Shown here in pieces: positions 8,470-17,745 of a stretch of DNA of 64,000 bases. The position numbers were made by a program, and so were the translations under genes. The notes below the pieces were generated by a model. It was not told the origin of the DNA, made no database searches, and saw only the letters and a program-made list of their open reading frames with translations. The first letter of the stretch is position 1. Every line of letters begins with the position of its first letter. This DNA comes from Melittangium boletus DSM 14713 (lineage in GTDB: Bacteria > Myxococcota > Myxococcia > Myxococcales > Myxococcaceae), in contig NZ_CP022163.1 of NCBI RefSeq assembly GCF_002305855.1, positions 5,146,292 through 5,210,291 of the forward strand, written 5' to 3'.

Positions 8470-8795
8470 GAACATGTCCCTCGTTGGATGTCTCCGGGCG
8501 GACCGTCCGCCGGTTCATCTGTCCGTTCCAGAGGGTGGGGATGAGTGGGGCCCACGCCAAGCCAAGCCACCCTTCCAAATGAGCAGGGAGGCGGACGAGC
8601 CCCCGCTCACCGCGACGTGGGACCAGCCAGCTTCCCGGAGGGTGCGCGCTGCTCGCGGGGAGGATGACTTGTCTTCCGGGGTGAAGCGCACGCGGGAGGC
8701 GGTGGTGCAGCCCACCAGCAGGGCGAGGAAGTGCTGTCTTCGTCGTCCCTTCGCGCTCGCCGTCCATCCTTAAGTTCATGGAAGCAGGAGGAGCC
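8470..8795. other. divergent intergenic region, no gene seen
   Basis: About 325 bp between the dps start (minus strand) and the lipoprotein start (plus strand). Short open frames here lack a ribosome-binding site or a recognisable product. It should contain both divergent promoters, but no confident -35/-10 pair or operator was found by eye. Confidence 0.5.
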
Positions 8796-9503
8796 ATGTC
8801 CAGGACGAAGCTCGTGGGCCTGCTGGTGTTGTGGGTGGGCCTGCCAGGCTGCGCCACCGTCGCGCGCCAGTTCGGAGAGCACGCCACGATGGGTGCCCAG
8901 GAGGCGATGCGCGCGGAGAAAGAACAACGGCAACCCGAGGAGCAGGCCCTGGACGATGCCTTGACTCGCCGTGAATCGGAACAGATGGCGCGGGGTCTGG
9001 TGGATGCCTTCACGCGTCCAGAGTCTCCCTTCCAGCCGCCTGCATCGGGGGGCGGGCCGTTGGTGGACGCGGCGGGGTCGAGCTCGTCGTCCCTGGCCTC
9101 GGAGGTCGCCCGGGGTTTGAGCACGGAACTGGGACGCCAACTGGGCCCGGATGGCACGGGGCCGCTTGGTCAGAGTCTGTCGGCCACGGCGGGCCGGATC
9201 GCGTCCTCGATGGTCCAGCAATCGCGTGATGAACTCGGCTCGCTCTTTCCCGAGTGTGGAGGGCTCCAGGGTGAACAGGCCCGCGCCTGCAGGGATGCGC
9301 AACTGGCCAGCCTGGGCGCGTCGTTCACCCGGGGGGCCACCCAGGGTCTGGTCCAGGCCGTGCGACCCTGGCTGCTCGTCTTCACCTTCACGGGCGGGTT
9401 GTTGGTGGGGCTGCTCGTGTTCTTGAGCATCTCCATGGTTCGAGCCAATCGGGAGTCCAGCCGCCGGGAAGTCCTCTTCCGGCAGCAGAGACGCCCCGTG
9501 TAG
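8796..9503 (+). CDS. lipoprotein with C-terminal membrane helix, unknown function
   Basis: 235 residues. The lipoprotein signal ends at LPGC (Cys19). The middle is rich in Ser, Gly and charged residues without a recognised domain. Two cysteines (ECGG and ARACRD segments) lie before a strongly hydrophobic C-terminal helix (WLLVFTFTGGLLVGLLVFLSI) followed by a basic tail. The protein could span the envelope space with both ends membrane-attached. ATG at 8796 is preferred over 8778 because AGGAGG lies just upstream. It is 10 bp before the NfeD gene and probably cotranscribed, so a role with the protease/slipin pair is likely but unproven. Confidence 0.6.
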   Translation: MSRTKLVGLLVLWVGLPGCATVARQFGEHATMGAQEAMRAEKEQRQPEEQALDDALTRRESEQMARGLVDAFTRPESPFQPPASGGGPLVDAAGSSSSSLASEVARGLSTELGRQLGPDGTGPLGQSLSATAGRIASSMVQQSRDELGSLFPECGGLQGEQARACRDAQLASLGASFTRGATQGLVQAVRPWLLVFTFTGGLLVGLLVFLSISMVRANRESSRREVLFRQQRRPV

Positions 9504-9513
9504 CGGAGGACGA

Positions 9514-10854
9514 ATGAGCGGGCGGGCGGGACAGTTCCTGGTGTTGTTCGCGTTGGGCCTGCTCCTGCTCGGTCAGGCGTCCCGGGCGGTCGAGCCCCCG
9601 ACTTCCGCCACCCTCTCCCGCTGCGTTCTCGAGGGCACCGTCGATGCCGGGACCAGTGCCTACCTGGTCGAGTGTGTCCGTCGCGCCCAGGAGGCGGGAC
9701 ATCAAGCCCTGCTCATCCGGCTCGACACCCCCGGCGGGGAACTCGAGGCCACGCGCGCCATGGTCCGGGCGTTCCTCTCGGCCCGCGTTCCCGTGCTGGT
9801 GTGGGTGGGACCGTCGGGAGCCCGGGCTGGCAGCGCGGGGGTCTTCATCACACTCGCCTCGCACCTGGCGGGCATGGCCCCCGGAACCCATATCGGCGCC
9901 GCTCATCCCGTCGTCGGCCTGGGTGGACAGGACCCCGAGAAGGTCGGCGGCGAGGAGATGGCCCGGAAGATCGAGAACGACACCGCCGCCTTCGCCGAGG
10001 CCATCGCCCGGGAGCGGGGCCGCGACGCCGAGTGGGCCATCCGCGCCGTGCGGGAAAGCGAGAGCGTCCCCGCGGAGAAGGCCCTCGCGCTCGGCGTCAT
10101 CGAGACCGTCGCTCCCACCGAGGCGTCCTTCCTGGAGCAGGCCCAGGGCCGTGTCGTGTCCGTGTCCGGCACGCCCGTCACCCTGCACACCGCCCAGGCG
10201 CGGATCGTCGATCTGGATCCCACGCCCTCCCAGCGTCTGTTGCACGCGCTCGCCCAGCCCGCCGTCGTCTATCTCCTCTTCCTGCTCGCCGGACTTGGCC
10301 TCGCCGTGGAGTTCGCCCATCCCGGCTTGTTCGTCCCCGGCCTCACCGGTGTGGTGTGCCTGGTGCTCGCCCTGCTCGCCTCCGCGGCGCTGCCCGTGCG
10401 CGCCGGTGCGATCGTGCTGCTCGTGCTCGGCGTGGGACTGCTCGTGGCCGAGCTCTTCATCACCAGTGGACTGCTGGGGGCCTCGGGCCTGTTGCTGCTC
10501 GTGCTCGGGGGCGTGTTCCTCGTGGACCGGTTCGATCCGGGGTGGTTCATCGACCGGCCCTTGCAGGTACCCCTGCGCACGGTGCTGCCCTTCGCCGTCC
10601 TGGTCGCCGCGGCCGCCGTCTATCTCGCCCGGCGCGCCGCCGAGACGCGCCGTGTGCCCCAACTCGCCGGAGACCTGGGGCTCGTGGGGGAGCGGGGCCA
10701 TGTGCTCGAGGCCGTGTCGGCCTCCGGGGGCGAGGTGTTCGTCCACGGCGAGCGCTGGTCCGCCCGTGCTTCCGCCGACATTCCCTCCGGCGCTCCCGTG
10801 GTGGTGCGCCGGGTGGAGGGACTCACTCTGTACGTCGATGAGGTGAAGACATGA
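9514..10854 (+). CDS. NfeD-type membrane-bound serine protease
   Basis: 446 residues. Signal peptide at residues ~5-25, then a ClpP-class protease domain: [18 protein letters not shown], then [10 protein letters not shown] with the predicted nucleophilic serine, then [12 protein letters not shown] with the likely general-base lysine. After about residue 245 there are four to five membrane helices and a C-terminal OB-like NfeD domain ([11 protein letters not shown] ... [13 protein letters not shown]). Archaeal and bacterial relatives cleave the hydrophobic C-terminus of their partner stomatin. That partner is the next gene, overlapping by 4 bp (ATGA). RBS GGAGGA precedes the start. Confidence 0.9.
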   Translation: MSGRAGQFLVLFALGLLLLGQASRAVEPPTSATLSRCVLEGTVDAGTSAYLVECVRRAQEAGHQALLIRLDTPGGELEATRAMVRAFLSARVPVLVWVGPSGARAGSAGVFITLASHLAGMAPGTHIGAAHPVVGLGGQDPEKVGGEEMARKIENDTAAFAEAIARERGRDAEWAIRAVRESESVPAEKALALGVIETVAPTEASFLEQAQGRVVSVSGTPVTLHTAQARIVDLDPTPSQRLLHALAQPAVVYLLFLLAGLGLAVEFAHPGLFVPGLTGVVCLVLALLASAALPVRAGAIVLLVLGVGLLVAELFITSGLLGASGLLLLVLGGVFLVDRFDPGWFIDRPLQVPLRTVLPFAVLVAAAAVYLARRAAETRRVPQLAGDLGLVGERGHVLEAVSASGGEVFVHGERWSARASADIPSGAPVVVRRVEGLTLYVDEVKT

Positions 10855-11618
10855 CCGATTTCTTCGGCCTGTTCGGGCTGCTCATTCCGCTGGCCATCCT
10901 CCTGCTCGTCTTCCTGTCCGGTGTGCGCATCGTCAATGAGTACCAGTCCGGCGTCGTCTTCCGGCTCGGGCGCTTCGTGGGCCTCAAGCGCGCGGGCTTC
11001 CGTTGGCTCATCCCCCTCGTGGAGCGCATGGTCATCATCGACATGCGCACCGTCGCGCGCGACGTGCCGCCGCAGGACGTCATCACCCGGGACAACGTCA
11101 GCGTGAAGGTGAACGCCGTCGTCTACTTCCGCGTCATCCACGCGGACAAGGCCGTGCTCCAGGTGGAGGACTTCCTGTACGCCACGAGCCAGCTCGCGCA
11201 GACGACATTGCGCGCCATCCTCGGCCAGGTGGAGTTGGATCAACTGCTGTCCGAGCGCGAGCGCATCAACCGCGACATCCAGAAGGTGCTGGACGCGCAC
11301 ACGGACCCCTGGGGCATCAAGGTCTCCAACGTGGAGGTGAAGCACATCGACCTGCCGGTGGAGATGCAGCGCGCCATCGCCCGACAGGCGGAGGCCGAGC
11401 GCGAGCGCCGCGCGAAGATCATCGCCGCCGAGGGTGAACACCAGGCCGCCGAGAAGCTGTCCCTGGCCGCCGAGGTGCTCGACCGCAACCCCATCACCCT
11501 CCAGCTGCGCTACCTGCAGACGCTGGTGGAGATCACCGGCGGAGGCAACCAGACCATCATCCCCATTCCCCTGGATCTGCTCCGCACGCTGGGATTGCAC
11601 CCCAAGGGAAGCGGATAG
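10851..11618 (+). CDS. slipin / stomatin-like SPFH (band 7) protein
   Basis: 255 residues. One N-terminal membrane helix ([18 protein letters not shown]) is followed by an SPFH domain ([44 protein letters not shown]) and a helical coiled region rich in Ala/Glu/Arg ([19 protein letters not shown]). The hydrophobic C-terminal part includes [13 protein letters not shown], the kind of segment cut by NfeD proteases. It probably assembles into membrane-domain scaffolds. The start overlaps the NfeD stop, so translation is likely coupled. Confidence 0.9.
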   Translation: MTDFFGLFGLLIPLAILLLVFLSGVRIVNEYQSGVVFRLGRFVGLKRAGFRWLIPLVERMVIIDMRTVARDVPPQDVITRDNVSVKVNAVVYFRVIHADKAVLQVEDFLYATSQLAQTTLRAILGQVELDQLLSERERINRDIQKVLDAHTDPWGIKVSNVEVKHIDLPVEMQRAIARQAEAERERRAKIIAAEGEHQAAEKLSLAAEVLDRNPITLQLRYLQTLVEITGGGNQTIIPIPLDLLRTLGLHPKGSG

Positions 11619-11642
11619 GACGCTCCGTCCGGGTGCCCCGCC

Positions 11643-12776
11643 TCACGTCGCCAGCAGGATGAAGTCCACGACGGTGTTCCACAGGCGCTCGAACTGGATG
11701 CGGCGGAAGCCCGAGCCCGAGATGAGCCAGTCCACATGGGGCGGCCGGTGCGCGGGCTGGTCGAAGTGGCCAATGGCGTCCAGGTGGTCCGCGCGCACGG
11801 CCGTCAGCACGCGTCCGTAGACCTGCGAGCGCGTGGGGACGATGCCGTCACAGGCCTGGGGACCCGGCAGCGCGCCGTAGGCCTCCACCAGCGCCTCGGC
11901 CTGCGCCGGGGTGTGCGGCGGAATGGCCGTCAGCGGCATGCGCTGCGTGCGCCCGTAGAGGAACGAATACACCGTGTGGGTGATTTGCGCGTAGGGGTCC
12001 AATCCCGCGCTCAACCGCGCGCGGAAGGACGGCGGCCTCGCCTGGGTGATGACGGAGCCATAGCGCACGCCGGGCCGGTCCTGACAGCTCGCGTTGAAGA
12101 GATCGATCCCCTCGGGCGTGAGCTGGGGCACGAGCGAGGCGTCGTTGCCCACGTCCCCGAGGAAGCGCACCAGCTCCTCGCGGCGCTCGGCGGAGAAGTC
12201 CCCCAGGAGTTGCTCGAAGATCTGGTCCAGGATGGTGGGGCGGAAGCCCAACTGCTCGTCCCAGCGCGTCAACAGGCTGCCGAAGCGGAAGGCCACGCTC
12301 AGGGGGAGCCGGCCGAAGCGCAGCACGTACACGGTGAAGAGCGACAGCAGTTGCAGCAGCTTCTGCCCGAAGAGTCCGAGGAAGAAGGACGCGAGCGGCG
12401 TGCCCGCGTGGGGCGTGGACACCGTCACCACCGTACGCACCCTGCGTGCATAGCGCTCCACGTCCATGTCCTCGCCCAGGAGCACCCCCGGGCTGACGAA
12501 GAGCCGCGAGTCCAGCCCGCCGGTGGAGTGGCCGACGAGGTGGATGGGCCCGTCGTCGTCCTTCACATGGGCTTGGATGGACCGGAGCAGATCCCCGGCG
12601 CGCGTGCGGATGGAGCCGGTGGGGTGGGTGAGCACCTGCACCACTTCCACGTCCACGCCTCGCCGGGCCATCTCCGCGACGAAGTAGTCGCGCACATGCC
12701 CGAAGTACAGCAGCTCTCCCAGGTTGGCGAAGCCGAAGAAGCCAGGGACCAGGAGGATGTAGTGCTTCGTCGCCAT
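11643..12776 (-). CDS. lipase-like alpha/beta hydrolase
   Basis: 377 residues. The N-terminal strand LLVPGFFGFANLGE gives the oxyanion region, GHSTGGLDSR holds the nucleophilic serine (GxSxG), CDGIVPTRSQVYG gives a likely acid aspartate, and ADHLDAIGHFDQ gives the histidine. This order and the TPHAGTPLASFF segment resemble triacylglycerol lipases of the Pseudomonas/Burkholderia type, which act on lipid esters. No clear signal peptide is seen, so it may be cytoplasmic or exported by another route. RBS GGAAGG precedes the ATG. It converges with the slipin gene. Confidence 0.75.
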   Translation of the reverse strand: MATKHYILLVPGFFGFANLGELLYFGHVRDYFVAEMARRGVDVEVVQVLTHPTGSIRTRAGDLLRSIQAHVKDDDGPIHLVGHSTGGLDSRLFVSPGVLLGEDMDVERYARRVRTVVTVSTPHAGTPLASFFLGLFGQKLLQLLSLFTVYVLRFGRLPLSVAFRFGSLLTRWDEQLGFRPTILDQIFEQLLGDFSAERREELVRFLGDVGNDASLVPQLTPEGIDLFNASCQDRPGVRYGSVITQARPPSFRARLSAGLDPYAQITHTVYSFLYGRTQRMPLTAIPPHTPAQAEALVEAYGALPGPQACDGIVPTRSQVYGRVLTAVRADHLDAIGHFDQPAHRPPHVDWLISGSGFRRIQFERLWNTVVDFILLAT

Positions 12777-12919
12777 TCCACCGAACCTTCCGGGGTCCGG
12801 GCCTCCAACTCAAGTCCCTAATGCAGCCCAGTACCCCCCAGGTTGACGTGGGGCCCCGCCAGGATCACAACGTGGGCTCGCAAGTCTGTTCCCCCCTTGA
12901 CTGACTGGAGTGCTCGCCC

Positions 12920-14959
12920 TTGCCGCATCGTTTGCTCGCCCTCGGTTTCCTGCTGGCCCTCCCCGCCGCCGCGGAGGAGGGAATGTGGACCTATGACGCC
13001 TTCCCCCGGGAGGCGGTGAAGAAGGCCCATGGTTTCGCGCCCACCCAGGAATGGTTGGATCACGTGCGCCTGTCCTCCGTGCGGCTCGCCGGGGGCTGCT
13101 CCGCGAGCTTCGTGTCGCCCGAGGGATTGGTGATGACCAATCACCACTGCATCCGCTCGTGCGTGCAGGACCTGTCCTCGCCCCGGAATGACTACCTGGC
13201 CAAGGGCTTCTTCGCGAAGCAGGCCAAGGACGAGCTGCGCTGCCCCAAGGTGGAGGCCAACCAGCTCGTGGAGATGACGGACGTCACCGCGCGGCTCGAG
13301 GGCGTCACGAAGGGCAAGAGCGGCGCGGACTTCAACACCGCGCTCAAGGCGGAGATGTCGCGCATCGAGTCCGAGTGCGCCACCGGGCCCGAGCTGCGCT
13401 GCGACGTGGTGACGCTCTTCAACGGCGGCCGCTACCAGCTCTACAAGTACCGCCGCTATCAGGACGTGCGCCTGGTCTTCGCGCCCGAGTTCTCCATGGC
13501 CGCCTTTGGCGGAGACGCGGACAACTTCAACTTCCCCCGCTATGGCTTCGACGCCGCCTTCCTGCGCGTGTGGGACGCCTCGGGCCAGCCGCTCAAGACG
13601 GAGCACTCGCTCGCGTGGGCGAAGGACGGTGCGAAGGAGGGAGACCTGGTCTTCGTCTCCGGTCACCCGGGCGGCACCGAGCGCCAGAGCACGGTGGCGG
13701 AGCTGGAGTTCCAGCGCGATGTGGCGCTGCCCTACATCCTGCTGAACCTCTCGGAGATGCGGGGCATGCTGCGCGAGTACGCCTCGGGCTCGCCCGAGCG
13801 CTGGCGCACCACGCGCTCCGAGCTGCGCGCCGTGGAGAACGGACTCAAGGCGCTGCGGGGCCGGCACCAGGCCCTGGCCGAGCCCGCGCTGCTCGCGGAC
13901 AAGCGCCGGGCGGAGGCGACGCTGCGCGAGCAGGGCGGTGTGGACGAGGCGTTGGCGTCCACCGCGAGCGCGCTGGATGGCTGGCGGCCCCTGCTCGCCG
14001 CGCACCGGTTGAAGGAGGGCGGCGACGGCTTCAATTCCGAGCTGTTCGCCATGGCGCGCAGACTCGTGCGCGCGGCGGAGGAGCTGCCCAAGCCCAACGC
14101 GGAGCGGCTGCGCGAGTACACGGATGCCCAGTTGCCTGGACTGCGCCAGGGGCTGTTGCGCGCGGCGCCCATCCCCGCGGACCTGGAGCGCGTGAAGCTC
14201 ACCTTCGGCTTCAACAAGCTGCGCGAGACGCTGGGCGCGGACGATGCCTTCGTCCAGACGGTGCTCGGCCGCGAGGCGCCGGAGGATCTGGCGCGCGCGC
14301 TGGTGAAGGGCACGAAGCTCTTCGACGTGAAGGAGCGCCAGCGGCTGCTCGACGGCGGCGCGGCGGCGATCGCGGCGTCGAAGGATCCGATGATCCTCCT
14401 GGCGCGCCGGGTGGACGCCCCGTCGCGCGAGGTGCGCAAGCGCTACGAGGACACGGTGGAGTCGGTGCTCAAGAAGAATGGCGAGGTGCTCGCGCGGGCG
14501 CGCCTGGCGGCGTATGGCACCACGGGCTACCCGGACGCGACCTTCACCCTGCGTCTGAGCTACGGCACGGTCCAGGGCTGGCGGGAGCCGGATGGCAGGA
14601 GCGTGGCGCCGCTGACGACGTTCGCCGGAGCCTACGCGCGCCACACGGGCAAGGAGCCCTTCCGCCTGCCGGACACGTGGATGAAGGCCCAGGGCAAGGT
14701 GCCGGGTGACACGCCCCTCGACGTGGCCACCACCAACGACATCATCGGCGGCAACTCGGGCTCGCCGCTGGTGGACCGCGAGGGCCGGGTGGTGGGGCTC
14801 ATCTTCGACGGCAACCTGCCCTCGCTCGGGGGCCGGTTCTCCTATGTGCCGGAAACCCACCGCGCCGTGGGCGTGCATGGCGAGGGGCTGCTGCTGGGCC
14901 TCGAGCGCGTGTATGGCGCGGAGCGGCTGGTGAAGGAGCTGCGCGCCCAGCAGCGCTAG
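12920..14959 (+). CDS. S46-family dipeptidyl-peptidase (DPP7-like)
   Basis: 679 residues, the usual length for the family. A signal peptide (LLALGFLLALPAAA) precedes the mature start EEGMWTYDAFP, typical of S46. The chymotrypsin-like triad is visible: TNHHC near residue 75, GGDADNFNFPRY near 200, and GGNSGSP near 612. The specificity loop reads FDGN, with glycine where acidic-specific DPP11 enzymes carry arginine, so a broad hydrophobic-P1 DPP7-type specificity is inferred. The enzyme removes dipeptides from oligopeptides in the periplasm. The start is TTG at 12920 with GGAG upstream. Confidence 0.9.
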   Translation: MPHRLLALGFLLALPAAAEEGMWTYDAFPREAVKKAHGFAPTQEWLDHVRLSSVRLAGGCSASFVSPEGLVMTNHHCIRSCVQDLSSPRNDYLAKGFFAKQAKDELRCPKVEANQLVEMTDVTARLEGVTKGKSGADFNTALKAEMSRIESECATGPELRCDVVTLFNGGRYQLYKYRRYQDVRLVFAPEFSMAAFGGDADNFNFPRYGFDAAFLRVWDASGQPLKTEHSLAWAKDGAKEGDLVFVSGHPGGTERQSTVAELEFQRDVALPYILLNLSEMRGMLREYASGSPERWRTTRSELRAVENGLKALRGRHQALAEPALLADKRRAEATLREQGGVDEALASTASALDGWRPLLAAHRLKEGGDGFNSELFAMARRLVRAAEELPKPNAERLREYTDAQLPGLRQGLLRAAPIPADLERVKLTFGFNKLRETLGADDAFVQTVLGREAPEDLARALVKGTKLFDVKERQRLLDGGAAAIAASKDPMILLARRVDAPSREVRKRYEDTVESVLKKNGEVLARARLAAYGTTGYPDATFTLRLSYGTVQGWREPDGRSVAPLTTFAGAYARHTGKEPFRLPDTWMKAQGKVPGDTPLDVATTNDIIGGNSGSPLVDREGRVVGLIFDGNLPSLGGRFSYVPETHRAVGVHGEGLLLGLERVYGAERLVKELRAQQR

Positions 14960-15369
14960 CCGGGAGGCGGAGGCAGCTCGGCCGGGGGCGGCGGGGGGGG
15001 CGCCCAGGCCCAGTACAGGAGGACGCCGAGCACGCCCGCCCAGGGCACGTAGGGCACGCCCGCGAGCACTCCGTCCATGCACAGGTGGATGCGGCACGCG
15101 GGGCGCTCCCAGGTGGAGAAGGCACCCAGGAGCAGCGGCGCGTGGCTCGTGATGAAGCCCATGCCGAGTCCTCGAAGCACGTCTCCCCGGCGCCACCGGC
15201 GGGTGAAGACCCGCCACAGACTGGGCAGCAAGACGAGCGTGGCGAGCGCGGTGAGCACCAACCGCTCGTGCCGGGCCGCGGTGGCCAGCAGCAGCACGCC
15301 CAGCGCGAGCAACAGCGGCGGCCAGGGAGGCGGGATCCGTTCGTCCTGGGCGGGCTCGGGGGCGGACAT
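14956..15369 (-). CDS. small proline-rich membrane protein, unknown function
   Basis: 137 residues. A short Pro-rich N-terminus precedes three to four hydrophobic segments (PPLLLALGVLLLATAA, LVLTALATLVLLPSLW, then two weaker ones), and the C-terminus is a proline run (PPPPPPAELPPPPG). No family was recognised. The stop overlaps the S46 stop by 4 bp in convergent orientation. No strong ribosome-binding site is visible, which lowers confidence in the start. Confidence 0.5.
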   Translation of the reverse strand: MSAPEPAQDERIPPPWPPLLLALGVLLLATAARHERLVLTALATLVLLPSLWRVFTRRWRRGDVLRGLGMGFITSHAPLLLGAFSTWERPACRIHLCMDGVLAGVPYVPWAGVLGVLLYWAWAPPPPPPAELPPPPG

Positions 15370-15667
15370 TGGAGGACGGCTTCAACAGTAACAGCCGAAC
15401 ACTTCCCCGCCTCCCCCAGCTTGTCCCGTTCGTGGTGACTACCCAACCTCTCGTGGTGCCCCGGGTTGTGCATCGCGTCAGAGGTGAATTACCTTTATCC
15501 AGGTCAGAAGTTCTACTTTGATCCTCAAGCGATCCACTTATCCCTCGGACGGGGGGAGAAGGCTTTTCCTCTCCGCGTATGGGCGGAGGGGGACTGGAAA
15601 CAAGCGAGTGTCGCTGGGGTAACATTCGCCCCGGTTGGGCTGGGGGGGTGAAAGCGGAGACACGCTG
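15370..15667. other. intergenic region with an AT-richer patch
   Basis: About 300 bp upstream of the cyclase gene. The part around 15480-15545 is clearly less GC-rich than the surroundings, as expected for promoter DNA. No convincing gene, repeat or terminator was seen; a sigma-54-like GG...GC arrangement near 15450-15470 has the wrong spacing. Confidence 0.4.
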
Positions 15668-16270
15668 ATGTTGGTGGCTGAAGCGATGCAGCAGGAATCC
15701 ATGAGGGTGTCGGCCATCATGTTCACGGACATGGTGGAGTTGAGCACTCAGGTCCGTCGGGACTCGGCGCTCGACAATGAATTGCGCGAGGAGCAGAGAC
15801 GGCTCGTGCGCGAACTGTTGTCGGACCACGGAGGGCGCGAAATCAAACGGCTGGAGGATGGCTTCCTCGTGGAATTCGACGGGGCGCTGCCCGCGGTGGC
15901 ATGTGCGCTGGAGCTGCAATCGGCGTTGTGTGCACGCAACGAATGCGTACCGGACGAGCGGCGGGTTCAACTGCGCATTGGCATCCACCTGGGCTCGGTG
16001 GTGCACCAGGACGGAGACGTCTTCGGTGAGGGCGTCAACCTGGCCGCCCGCTTGGAGTCACTCGCGCCGCCCGGCTCCCTGTATGTGAGCGAGCCCGTGG
16101 CGCGTCAGGTGCGCGACCAGGGTCTGGGCGGCATGGTGCGGCTGGGCCGGGGAGAGTTGAAGAACATCCGCCTGCCCGTGCCCGTCTACCGGATTGATCC
16201 GCCGGGGAGCCGCTCGCGGTCGTGGATGGCGCGCCTGCGCGAGTTGCTGCCCATCCGCGCCCGCGGTTGA
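15668..16270 (+). CDS. class III adenylate/guanylate cyclase, single catalytic domain
   Basis: 200 residues made almost entirely of one class III cyclase domain. IMFTDMVELST carries the first metal aspartate, EIKRLEDGFLVEF carries the purine-binding lysine and second metal aspartate, and GEGVNLAARLE carries the transition-state asparagine and arginine. All key positions appear intact, so activity is plausible. It would make cAMP or cGMP from the nucleoside triphosphate. No sensor domain is attached. ATG at 15668 is chosen because GCGGAGA lies just upstream; the extension to 15635 is a glycine-rich stretch. Confidence 0.85.
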   Translation: MLVAEAMQQESMRVSAIMFTDMVELSTQVRRDSALDNELREEQRRLVRELLSDHGGREIKRLEDGFLVEFDGALPAVACALELQSALCARNECVPDERRVQLRIGIHLGSVVHQDGDVFGEGVNLAARLESLAPPGSLYVSEPVARQVRDQGLGGMVRLGRGELKNIRLPVPVYRIDPPGSRSRSWMARLRELLPIRARG

Positions 16271-16311
16271 GCCGTCGCGTGCGTACCCGGGGGCGCTAGG
16301 ATCCCGCCCCC

Positions 16312-16938
16312 ATGAGAGAACTCACCCTCGTCGTTGGTTCCAAACACCTGTCGTCCTGGTCCCTGAGGCCCTATCTCGCGCTCGCCCACACCGGGCAGCC
16401 CTTTCGCGAGGTGGTGATTGCCCTGGACCAGGCGGACTCGACCGCGAACATCAAGAAGTACTCGCCCAGTGGACACGTGCCGGTGCTTCTGCACGGCGAA
16501 TTGGCCGTCTGGGATTCCCTCGCCATCTGCGAGTACCTGGCCGAGCAATTCCCCGAGGCGCGTTTGTGGCCCGAGGCGCCCGAGGCGCGGGCCTGGGCTC
16601 GCTCCGTCACCGCGGAGATGCACGCGGGCTTTTCCGCGCTGCGCTCGAACATGCCCATGAACTTGAGAGCCCGCAGGCCGGGAGAGGGCCGCGCGCCGGG
16701 TGTCGCCGAGGACATCGCGCGCATCACCTCGCTGTGGACGGAGTGCCGCTCGCGCTTTGGCCGTGGGGGAGGTCCGTTCCTCCTGGGCGCCTTCTCCATC
16801 GCGGACGCCTTCTACGCGCCGGTCGTCACGCGCTTCGTCACCTATGAGGTGGAACTGGACGCGGAGTGCGCCGCCTACCGGGACGCGGTGCTCGCCCTGC
16901 CGGCCATGAAGGCCTGGACCCAGGCGGCCACGGCGTAG
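16312..16938 (+). CDS. glutathione S-transferase family protein
   Basis: 208 residues. The N-terminal thioredoxin-like half contains SKHLSSWSLRPYLAL, with serines where GSTs activate glutathione, SGHVPVLLHG with the conserved cis-proline, and WDSLAICEYLAE for the gamma-glutamyl contact. The C-terminal half is helical, with PFLLGAFSIADAFYAPVV as the conserved N-capping motif. It resembles the YfcF/YliJ-like bacterial GSTs. The substrate is unknown. Its 3' end overlaps a small minus-strand reading frame. Confidence 0.85.
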   Translation: MRELTLVVGSKHLSSWSLRPYLALAHTGQPFREVVIALDQADSTANIKKYSPSGHVPVLLHGELAVWDSLAICEYLAEQFPEARLWPEAPEARAWARSVTAEMHAGFSALRSNMPMNLRARRPGEGRAPGVAEDIARITSLWTECRSRFGRGGGPFLLGAFSIADAFYAPVVTRFVTYEVELDAECAAYRDAVLALPAMKAWTQAATA

Positions 16939-17075
16939 GCGGCCCCCTGGTGTCCCATGGTCTCGATGGCGCCTCCCGCGGCGATGAGGCAGGCGAGGTG
17001 CCGTGCGTCCTCTTCACTCAAATCATAGTCGAACGTCTGGGTGAGGCAGCAGGCTATGTCCACCTGCAACTTCAT
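16875..17075 (-). CDS. possible 66-residue protein, unknown
   Basis: A short frame starting with ATG at 17075, only 6 bp after the stop of the minus-strand gene upstream. The product has two adjacent cysteines (IACC), an acidic middle (TFDYDLSEEDARHLACLI) and a helical Ala-rich end. The 3' third lies antisense to the end of the GST gene, and the ribosome-binding site is weak. The close spacing supports cotranscription with the gene upstream, but no family was recognised. Confidence 0.4.
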   Translation of the reverse strand: MKLQVDIACCLTQTFDYDLSEEDARHLACLIAAGGAIETMGHQGAAYAVAAWVQAFMAGRASTASR

Positions 17076-17081
17076 GCGGAA

Positions 17082-17723
17082 TCAACGAAGATTCGCGCAG
17101 TCCAGGAGCAGCCGCGCCTGGTAGTTCCCCTGGGGAGCCGAGGGCTCTGGCAGGAGGATGCTGCGAGCGCAGTCCATTGCATAGGAATGCTGGAGCAGGA
17201 GCGAATAGCCCTGGGTGGCGGCGGCGTAGGACGGCCATTCCACGGTGGTGACGCAGGTGTGGCTCCGGCAGTCGATGTCCTTCAAGGTGAAGCCCTGGCC
17301 TCGCGTGAGGGACGCGAAGTCCGCTCCGAAGGAGTCCCGGGCGCTTCGGGACCAGGTGGGATCGACGGGCTCGCGGGAATGCATGTCGAGCTGCTGCTGG
17401 TGTTGTTGGAAGAGCTGCCGTTTCGCCTCCTCCCGCGAGGGACGTGGAGGCGGTGGAGGGGGCTCGGTGCGGGCCGTCAGTTCCTCCAACCGCCGCTCCA
17501 GCCGATGGAGCCGTTCTTCCCGCGCGGAGGCCGTGACCAGGGGGGGCCGCGACGTGGGCTCGGGAGCGGGCACGACCGCCTGGGGCCGCCGAGGGGCCTG
17601 GACCCTGGGTGGGTCGCTCGCGGTGGGCGTCTCCAGGGGGAGATAGCGCGCGAGCCCGACGCCCGTTCCCGCGAAGAGCAGTGGAAACACGAGAAGCAAA
17701 GCCTGTTTTTTCACGGGTCTCAT
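17082..17723 (-). CDS. membrane-anchored or secreted protein, unknown function
   Basis: 213 residues. MRPVKKQ is followed by a hydrophobic segment (ALLLVFPLLFAGTGVGLA) that is either an uncleaved anchor or a signal peptide. A Pro/Arg/Ala-rich linker and a short predicted coiled coil (ERLHRLERRLEELTAR) precede a globular C-terminal domain with two cysteine pairs (DIDCRSHTC; MDCARS and LLDCANL), suggesting disulfides in the periplasm. The DCRSHTC arrangement resembles a family seen in myxobacterial secreted proteins, but no function can be given. RBS GGGGGAG supports the start. Confidence 0.6.
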   Translation of the reverse strand: MRPVKKQALLLVFPLLFAGTGVGLARYLPLETPTASDPPRVQAPRRPQAVVPAPEPTSRPPLVTASAREERLHRLERRLEELTARTEPPPPPPRPSREEAKRQLFQQHQQQLDMHSREPVDPTWSRSARDSFGADFASLTRGQGFTLKDIDCRSHTCVTTVEWPSYAAATQGYSLLLQHSYAMDCARSILLPEPSAPQGNYQARLLLDCANLR

Positions 17724-17745
17724 CGAAGCTCCCCCCAGGCCGCGC

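Noticed and set aside
15440..15475. Possible sigma-54 promoter upstream of the cyclase gene
   Set aside because: GG and GC elements are present, but the spacing between them is about 15 bases from GG to GC rather than the required 12.
12818..16006. A 1062-codon open frame on the minus strand
   Set aside because: It is the antisense shadow of the S46 peptidase and neighbours. Its product is a long His/Arg/Ala-rich, low-complexity sequence with no domain, as expected from GC-rich coding DNA read backwards.
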